The position numbers and the translations under genes are program-made. The notes beneath the pieces are model-generated. The model saw only the letters and a list, made by a program, of their open reading frames with translations. It did no database searches and was not told where the DNA came from. A stretch of 64,000 bases of DNA from Herbaspirillum sp. DW155. Its GTDB lineage: Bacteria; Pseudomonadota; Gammaproteobacteria; Burkholderiales; Burkholderiaceae_D. Position 1 is the first letter of the stretch, and each line of letters starts with the position of its first letter. Positions 58,495-64,000 of this stretch are shown in pieces. The stretch lies in assembly GCF_037076565.1 (NCBI RefSeq), contig NZ_AP029028.1, positions 5,332,001 to 5,396,000 of the forward strand, in the 5' to 3' direction.

Positions 58495-59962
58495 CAGGCA
58501 ACTCGATTCGGAAATGCGCCCCGCCCTCGCGCGGGACCAGATAGACCTTACCGCTATGCGCCTGCACGTATTCGCGCACCACGGACAGGCCGATGCCGTT
58601 TCCGCGGCGGGCGCCGGAAGGTTGGTGCAGCCCCTGGTAGAAAGGTTCGAAGATGCGCGCCGCATCGGTGGGGGCCACGCCCGGTCCCTGGTCCAGGCAT
58701 TCCACGCGCACCGTGCCGGGCGCCTCGCTCAACAGGAAGCGGATGAAACCACCCTGGGGGCTGAAGCGCACCGCATTGGACAACAGGTTGGCCAGCACGA
58801 TGGCCATCTTCTCGGGATCGACCACCACGGTGCGGGCCGCGCCCTCGATCTCCACTTTCAGCTCGCGCGCCATCCACTGCAGACGCTGATCATCGATGAC
58901 CTTATGCAGCAGCGCGCGCAGGTCCACCGGCACCGGATGGATACGCTGGGCATCGAAGGACACCTCGTTATAGCGCAGCAGGTCCTCGATCTGGGTCTGC
59001 AGCGACTGGGTATTCTGGCGCAGGATGTGGGCGATCTCGCGCTGATTGTCGGTCAGTTGCCCGGCCACGCCATCGTCCAGCAGGGCCGCGCCTTCGCACA
59101 AGGCGGCCAGCGGGGTCTTCAATTCATGGGACACGTGGCGCAGGAAGCGCGATTTTTCCGCTTCCAGATCAGCCAGCCGCTGGCGCAGCCAGTCCAGCTG
59201 CTGGCCCAGGCGGCGGATGTCGGCCGGGCCGCGCACATCGATGGGCTGGTCGAAACGATTGTCACCCAGACGCCCGATGGCCTGCTCCAGCCGCGCCATC
59301 GGGCGCGACAGCCAGAGCCCGAAGCAGAACGCCAGCAAGACCGCCAGCACGATGGCCCCCACCACCTGGGCCGTGAGCAGCTGGCGCTGCTGCTCCAGCG
59401 CGGCCGACAGGGAATTGTTGCGGCGATCCACCTCGCGCCGGCTCTCCAGCGCGATACGCTCGTTGAGCGCGGGCAGGCGGGCAAAGTCTTGGAACAGCCT
59501 GGCCTGCTCGCCCTTGTCCTTGCGCGAGTCGGCCGCCAGCACGCCGGCCGCTTCGTCCACGGACACACTCCACTGACTGAACAGATCGCGCGGCGCCATC
59601 GGCAGCGAATCGGACAATTCACCCAAAGCCTGGCGCGCCTGTTCACGCGCCTCGTTGAACCGTTCCTGGAAGGCCGGGTCGTCCAGCACCAGGTACTGGC
59701 GCGCACTGCGCTCCATGGCCACGGTCCGCTCGGCCAGGCGCTGTGCAGATTCGGTCAGCTGCACCGCCTGGCGCGCGGTCTCGCGACTGTTGGCCGACAT
59801 GCGGTCCAGCGTGAACAGGGCGTGGATGGAGGCGCCGCTCAAGAGCGCGGCGATCAGCAGGAAAGCCGCCAGCAGTAATTGCCGGAAAGACAGACCCAGA
59901 TAGCCGGGCCTGGATGCGGCCGACGACTGGGATGGATGAATATGCTCGATGGCGTTGAACAT
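58484..59962 (-). CDS. glrK: Sensor histidine kinase, GlrK/QseE-like
   Basis: 492 residues. TM1 (about 26-48), a ~150-residue periplasmic helical region, TM2 (about 190-212), HAMP (SRPMARLEQAIGRLGDNRFDQPI), dimerisation domain with the H-box HVSHELKTPLAALCEG, and a HATPase domain with N-box LANLLSNAVRFSP and G-box RRGNGIGLSVVREYV. It phosphorylates the downstream sigma-54 regulator. First gene of the three-gene operon. The signal is unknown. Confidence 0.9.
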   Translation of the reverse strand: MFNAIEHIHPSQSSAASRPGYLGLSFRQLLLAAFLLIAALLSGASIHALFTLDRMSANSRETARQAVQLTESAQRLAERTVAMERSARQYLVLDDPAFQERFNEAREQARQALGELSDSLPMAPRDLFSQWSVSVDEAAGVLAADSRKDKGEQARLFQDFARLPALNERIALESRREVDRRNNSLSAALEQQRQLLTAQVVGAIVLAVLLAFCFGLWLSRPMARLEQAIGRLGDNRFDQPIDVRGPADIRRLGQQLDWLRQRLADLEAEKSRFLRHVSHELKTPLAALCEGAALLDDGVAGQLTDNQREIAHILRQNTQSLQTQIEDLLRYNEVSFDAQRIHPVPVDLRALLHKVIDDQRLQWMARELKVEIEGAARTVVVDPEKMAIVLANLLSNAVRFSPQGGFIRFLLSEAPGTVRVECLDQGPGVAPTDAARIFEPFYQGLHQPSGARRGNGIGLSVVREYVQAHSGKVYLVPREGGAHFRIELPDEK

Positions 59963-60162
59963 GCGATTGATCTCGGTCCCTCAAGACTTGCTGCGTTATC
60001 CGGCTGGCAGCGCAGCCCTCCGGCCCGGAACATGCCGACAGCGGGCGTCGGCCACCATGTCGCGGGCACACATTGTAATCATTTGTCGCCTGGGCCGCGA
60101 AGTGGCCGCATTTCTTCATGGCAACCCCGTGCGCGGCCGGGGATGCGACCGCGCGCGCGGCC

Positions 60163-61407
60163 TCAGTCTTGCGGACCGAGGAAATCCAGCAGCATCAGGG
60201 CGACCACCTTGGTGGCCTTCCTGAGATCGTCCAGGGACAGGTTCTCGTCGGCCTGCTTGGCGTTGGATTCCATGAGCGTACGCGGACCGGCACCGAACAG
60301 CACCACCGGAATGCCGGCTTCACCATAGAGGCGGGCATCGGTATAGAGCGCCGAGCCATTGGTGGTGAGCGTCTCGCCCATGACCTCACGGGCATTGCGC
60401 AAGAGGCTCTCGACCAGCTTCTCGTGGCCGGGCAGCGGGCGCAGCGCGCGCGCCAGCAGCAGGCGGCGGATCTCCACGCGAATGCCCGGCAGGCCGGCCA
60501 CCGCATCCTCGATCAGCTTGCGCACGCCGGCCTCGACCTGCGCCGGATCTTCTTCGGGAATCATGCGGCGATCCATCTTCAGCACCACCTTGCCCGGCAC
60601 CACATTGGTATTGGTACCGCCATCGATGCGACCGACGATCATGGTCGGATGGCTGATCCCGGCAATGGCGGAGCGGATCTCCTTCAAGCCCGGCAGCGCG
60701 CCATAGATGGCATTGAGAATGGCATTGGCCGCCTGCAGGGCATCATGGCCGGTCTCGGGCATGGAGCCGTGGGTCGCACGGCCATGCACGGTCACCTCGA
60801 ACTGCAGGCAGGCGTTGTGCGCGGTCACCACGTTGTAGCTGAAGCCGGCCGCCAGCACATAGTCCGGACGGGTCAGCTTCTGTTCCAGCAGCCAGCCCGG
60901 ACCGAGCAGGCCGCCGAATTCTTCGTCATAGGTGAAATGCAGCTCCACCCCGCCGCGCAGGGCGGCGCCCAGCGATTCGAGCGCGCGGGTGGCGAAGATG
61001 TAGCTGGCGAAGTCGCTCTTGGACACGGCCGAGGCACGGCCATAGATGCGGCCATCGGCCACCTCGCCGCCATACGGATCATGGGTCCAGCCTTCGCCCG
61101 GGGGCACCACGTCGCCGTGGGCATTCAGGGCCAGGGTCGGGCCGCCGTCGCCATAGGGACGGCGCACGATCAGGTTGGTGATGCTCTGCATGCCATAGTC
61201 GTGCACCTGCGCGGCCGGCACCGAATGCTTCTCGGCCTGCCAGCCCCAGCTCTGCACCAACTCGGCCACCGCATCGGCGTGCGGGGCGTTGTTGCCTGGC
61301 GGAGTGTCCGTGGGGATGCGGATGAGCTGCTGGAGCACGCCGACTTCTTCCTCGAAATGCTGATCGATCCATGCGCACAGGCGCTCCGACAACTGCTGTT
61401 TGGACAT
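60163..61407 (-). CDS. M20-family metallopeptidase (ArgE/DapE group)
   Basis: A 414-residue zinc hydrolase. Metal-binding motifs: LNAHGDVVPPGEGW (His, Asp), the bridging Asp near GRASAVSKSDFASY, and the catalytic EE in FTYDEEFGGLLGPG. The lid domain with THGSMPETGHDAL is typical. The family cleaves N-acyl amino acids or dipeptides; the substrate is unknown. The ATG at MSKQQLSERL is preferred over a GTG nine bases upstream because GGAG lies 8 bp before it. Confidence 0.9.
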   Translation of the reverse strand: MSKQQLSERLCAWIDQHFEEEVGVLQQLIRIPTDTPPGNNAPHADAVAELVQSWGWQAEKHSVPAAQVHDYGMQSITNLIVRRPYGDGGPTLALNAHGDVVPPGEGWTHDPYGGEVADGRIYGRASAVSKSDFASYIFATRALESLGAALRGGVELHFTYDEEFGGLLGPGWLLEQKLTRPDYVLAAGFSYNVVTAHNACLQFEVTVHGRATHGSMPETGHDALQAANAILNAIYGALPGLKEIRSAIAGISHPTMIVGRIDGGTNTNVVPGKVVLKMDRRMIPEEDPAQVEAGVRKLIEDAVAGLPGIRVEIRRLLLARALRPLPGHEKLVESLLRNAREVMGETLTTNGSALYTDARLYGEAGIPVVLFGAGPRTLMESNAKQADENLSLDDLRKATKVVALMLLDFLGPQD

Positions 61408-61627
61408 GCTTGCCACTCCGTGATCAAAAGACGCCAGCCGCGCCGGCGCAAACCGCCATCATAGCGCAGCCGCCCGAGGCGCGGACGGCTCCTGCGCGCG
61501 CACACGTTCCCCGCTATCATTGCCGGGCGCTGCCCTGCCGGGTAGCGCGATTGATTGCATGATCCCAACGACAACAAGCGGCGGCGCCACCGGCGGCCTG
61601 CCTGCATCGCCAGAATCCAACAAACCC

Positions 61628-63055
61628 ATGTCTTCGCAGCCTTCCTCCTCCGGCGCTTCCGATCCTTCCCATCCCATCGTCATCGCCGGCGAGGGCTTGC
61701 CGCCCGAGCAGCGCGGCCGCGCCATCCTGGCCCTGGGCATCGCGGTCGGCCTGGCCACGCTCGATACCGCCATCGCCAATACCGCCCTGCCCGCCATGGC
61801 GCTGGACCTCAACACCACACCGGCCGCCTCGGTGTGGATCGTCACCGCCTATCAGCTGGCGATGATGGTCGCGCTGCTGCCGCTGGCGGCGCTGGGCGAA
61901 ATCGTCGGCTATCGCCGCATCTATATCTGGGGACTGGTGCTCTTCACGGCCGCCTCGCTGCTGTGTGCCGTGGCATGGTCGCTGCCCACGCTGGTGATGG
62001 CGCGCTTCCTGCAAGGCCTGGGCGGGGCCGGCATCATGAGCGTGAACACCGCGCTGATCCGCTTCATCTATCCGACCCGCTCGCTGGGACGCGGCGTGGG
62101 CTTGAATACCCTGATCGTGGCCATTGCCTTCACGGTCGGCCCATCGGTGGCTTCCGGCATCCTCGCCATCGCGCCCTGGCCGTGGCTCTTTGCGGTCAAC
62201 GTGCCGCTGGGCGTGGCCGCGGTGATCCTGGCCCTGCCCTCGCTGCCGCACACCGCCCTGTCCCCGCATGCCTTCGATTTGCGCAGCGCCGTGCTCAACG
62301 CCGCCGCCTTCGGCCTGCTGATCCTGGCCATCGGCGAAGGCGCGCACCGCGCACAGGCCAGCGTGGTCGGGCTGGAACTGGCCGCCGCCATCGTCTGCGG
62401 GCTGTTCCTGCTCAAGCGCGAACTGTCGCATCCGGCTCCCATGCTGCCGGTGGATCTGTTCCGCCATCCCATGTTCACGCTCTCGGCCATCACTGCCGTC
62501 TGTTCCTTTGCGGCACAAGGTCTGGCCTTCGTCTCGCTGCCCTTCTTCTTCCACCATGACCTGGGCCGCAGCCAGGTCGAGATCGGCCTGTTGATGACGC
62601 CCTGGCCGGTGGCCGTGGCCATCATGGCGCCGATTGCCGGGCGCCTCTCCGACCACTACCCGGTCGGCATCCTGGGCGGTGTCGGCCTGGCGATCCTGTG
62701 TGCAGGTCTGCTGTCGATGACCTTCATGCCGGCCGCACCCGGCGTGTGGGAAATCAGCTGGCGCATGCTGCTCTGTGGCATGGGTTTCGGTTTCTTCCAG
62801 TCGCCCAATCTGAAGGCCCTCATGACCAGCGCCCCGCCGCATCGCAGCGGCGGTGCCTCCGGCATCGTGGCCACGGCGCGCCTGCTGGGACAGAGTGTGG
62901 GTGCGGCGCTGGTGGCACTGTGCTTCAACCTGTCCGAGACACAGGGATCGCGTTTTGCCCTGGGTTTCGGTGCGGCATTTGCGGGGGTGGCCTGCATCGC
63001 CAGCTTCCTGCGTTTGCTCACCAGAAATCCTTATGCCCCACCGTTGAAAAAATAA
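61628..63055 (+). CDS. DHA2-family drug:H+ antiporter (MFS, 14 segments)
   Basis: About 475 residues. The TM1 motif GLATLDTAIANTALPAM is the DHA2 signature (motif D1), followed by WIVTAYQLAMMVALLPLAALGEIVGYRR (motif A region) and GLGGAGIMSVNTALIRFIYP (motif C-like). Fourteen hydrophobic segments can be counted. It exports drugs or dyes by proton exchange. Starts at 61520, 61559 and 61628 are all open; the latest is taken, since the earlier part is Ser/Gly-rich and unconserved. No clear ribosome site decides. Confidence 0.88.
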   Translation: MSSQPSSSGASDPSHPIVIAGEGLPPEQRGRAILALGIAVGLATLDTAIANTALPAMALDLNTTPAASVWIVTAYQLAMMVALLPLAALGEIVGYRRIYIWGLVLFTAASLLCAVAWSLPTLVMARFLQGLGGAGIMSVNTALIRFIYPTRSLGRGVGLNTLIVAIAFTVGPSVASGILAIAPWPWLFAVNVPLGVAAVILALPSLPHTALSPHAFDLRSAVLNAAAFGLLILAIGEGAHRAQASVVGLELAAAIVCGLFLLKRELSHPAPMLPVDLFRHPMFTLSAITAVCSFAAQGLAFVSLPFFFHHDLGRSQVEIGLLMTPWPVAVAIMAPIAGRLSDHYPVGILGGVGLAILCAGLLSMTFMPAAPGVWEISWRMLLCGMGFGFFQSPNLKALMTSAPPHRSGGASGIVATARLLGQSVGAALVALCFNLSETQGSRFALGFGAAFAGVACIASFLRLLTRNPYAPPLKK

Positions 63056-63382
63056 GTTTTCATCCCCCTTCCTCACCAGGGCCACCGGCCGGATTCTCAG
63101 GCGGTGGCTGCCTCTTTCAGCATTTCGTCAGTGTGACCGATCGCTTCCGGTCAAACATTTTCCGCGCATAAACTTTAGTGGTAAAAAAGGTAAATTTCCT
63201 TGCACGGACGACGTGCAAGGTGCATAAGCTGATACCCTTCCATTACTATCGATACGGCAGTCGGGCCAGTTGCGCCGACTGTCCCTGTGCGTGATTCATC
63301 AAGAAAACAGGCGTCCATTTCATCAAGGAAATCGAACCGCGTTCAGTACGCTTACCAGCGACAGGTCCAGCCTGAATTCGAT
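63056..63382. other. Intergenic region with hairpins before the HD-GYP gene
   Basis: No gene. GCCACCG/CGGTGGC (63081-63108) is a likely terminator for the exporter. Further on, CCTTGCACG-GACGA-CGTGCAAGG (63198-63220) is a perfect 9-bp-arm palindrome with the geometry of an operator, about 160 bp before the HD-GYP start. Confidence 0.5.
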
Positions 63383-64000
63383 ATGTTGAAATCCATCGCC
63401 TTGGCCCAATTGCGTTTGGGCATGTATGTCCATTCCATCCCGGGCGGATGGATCAATCATCCGTTCTGGCGCAAATCCTTCAAGATCGAAACGCTGGAAG
63501 AACTGCAAACCCTGCGCGAGTGTCCGGTGGAAGAAGTCACCATCGATACCACCAAGGGCCGCGACATCGCGCCGGAACACGAACAGAGCGCTGACAGCGA
63601 AGACCGCCAGACCCATCCTCGCGCCGAAGGCAACGAAGGCAACAAGGACAGCAGCACCACCGCCGCCGCACGCAAACCGGCCACCCGCACCGAGACGGCG
63701 GCCGAGCGCGAACGCGCCGCGCGCATCATCTCGGCGTCCAGGTCCACCGTGCTGACCATGTTCTCGGAAGCGCGCATGGGCAAGACCATCGACATCAAGG
63801 ATGCCGCCGGCCTGGTGACCGAGATCACCGCCTCGGTGGCGCGCAATGCCGATGCGCTCATCAGCCTGGCGCGCCTGAAGACCGCCGACGACTACACCTA
63901 CATGCATTCGGTCGCGGTCTGCGCCATGATGATCTCGCTGGCCCACCAGCTGGGCATGCCGCCGGAACAAACCCGGCAGGCCGGCATGGCCGGGCTGCTG
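63383..64000 (+). CDS. HD-GYP domain protein with DUF3391, 5' part only
   Basis: The gene runs off the window; 206 codons are visible. It starts MLKSIALAQLRLGMYVHSIP, then WINHPFWRKSFKIETLEELQ, the DUF3391 domain found before HD-GYP phosphodiesterases. A Glu/Arg-rich linker (about residues 70-115) is followed by the beginning of the HD-GYP domain (KTADDYTYMHSVAVCAMMISLAHQLGM). It is therefore very likely a c-di-GMP phosphodiesterase. The metal-binding HD motif lies outside the window. Confidence 0.88.
   Translation, partial: MLKSIALAQLRLGMYVHSIPGGWINHPFWRKSFKIETLEELQTLRECPVEEVTIDTTKGRDIAPEHEQSADSEDRQTHPRAEGNEGNKDSSTTAAARKPATRTETAAERERAARIISASRSTVLTMFSEARMGKTIDIKDAAGLVTEITASVARNADALISLARLKTADDYTYMHSVAVCAMMISLAHQLGMPPEQTRQAGMAGLL

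Overview
The window is GC-rich, densely coded bacterial DNA that looks like a betaproteobacterium of the Oxalobacteraceae, most likely Herbaspirillum or a close relative. That assignment rests on the combined urt-ure cluster, the LiuR-type leucine cluster, the rRNA operon layout and codon use. No database search was run, so the genus is an inference.

Layout. 1-320: 3' end of a peptide deformylase gene and its terminator. 368-10590: a leucine/isovalerate degradation cluster (MerR-type LiuR, liuA, liuB, liuD, liuE) with a DsbA-like isomerase, a SEC-C protein, two metallo-beta-lactamase-fold hydrolases and a YbaK-type deacylase mixed in. Two near-identical palindromes, one before liuR and one before liuA, are the likely LiuR operators. 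10707-21918 (minus strand): urea uptake and hydrolysis, transcribed urtABCDE-ureDABCEFG, led by a good sigma-54 promoter and carrying a REP-like inverted repeat between urtA and urtB. 22322-26387: a ferritin-like diiron protein, then a solute-binding lipoprotein paired with a membrane diguanylate cyclase. 26874-28853: a Bcr/CflA efflux pump and a short graveyard of gene remnants. 28853-37168: RarD-type transporter, EttA, a small lipoprotein, a BASS-family transporter, a molybdopterin-fold protein, an acyl-CoA synthetase, a 268-bp MITE-like element and hisC. 37225-43437: two MFS transporters, an HD-GYP protein, an alpha/beta hydrolase, a small hydrophilic protein, a nitronate monooxygenase and a 51-residue membrane protein.

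43438-55972: about 0.9 kb of non-coding DNA with three perfect DnaA-box sequences in a repeated context, followed by two complete rRNA operons (16S-tRNA-Ile-tRNA-Ala-23S-5S) in direct tandem on the minus strand. The two 5,643-bp units appear identical and are separated by only 107 bp. Only the upstream operon has an additional promoter in unique DNA.

55973-64000: a BON-domain periplasmic protein, a histidine kinase / lipoprotein / sigma-54 response regulator set resembling GlrK-QseG-GlrR, an M20 peptidase, a DHA2-family exporter and the 5' part of a second HD-GYP gene.

The genes mostly serve nitrogen and carbon scavenging (urea, leucine) and signalling (three c-di-GMP genes, one two-component system). 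I did not find a phage, CRISPR array, toxin-antitoxin module or obvious defence system. The least conventional features are the tandem rRNA operons with unequal promoters, the DnaA-box repeats beside them, the MITE-like element, the binding protein/cyclase pair and the gene graveyard.
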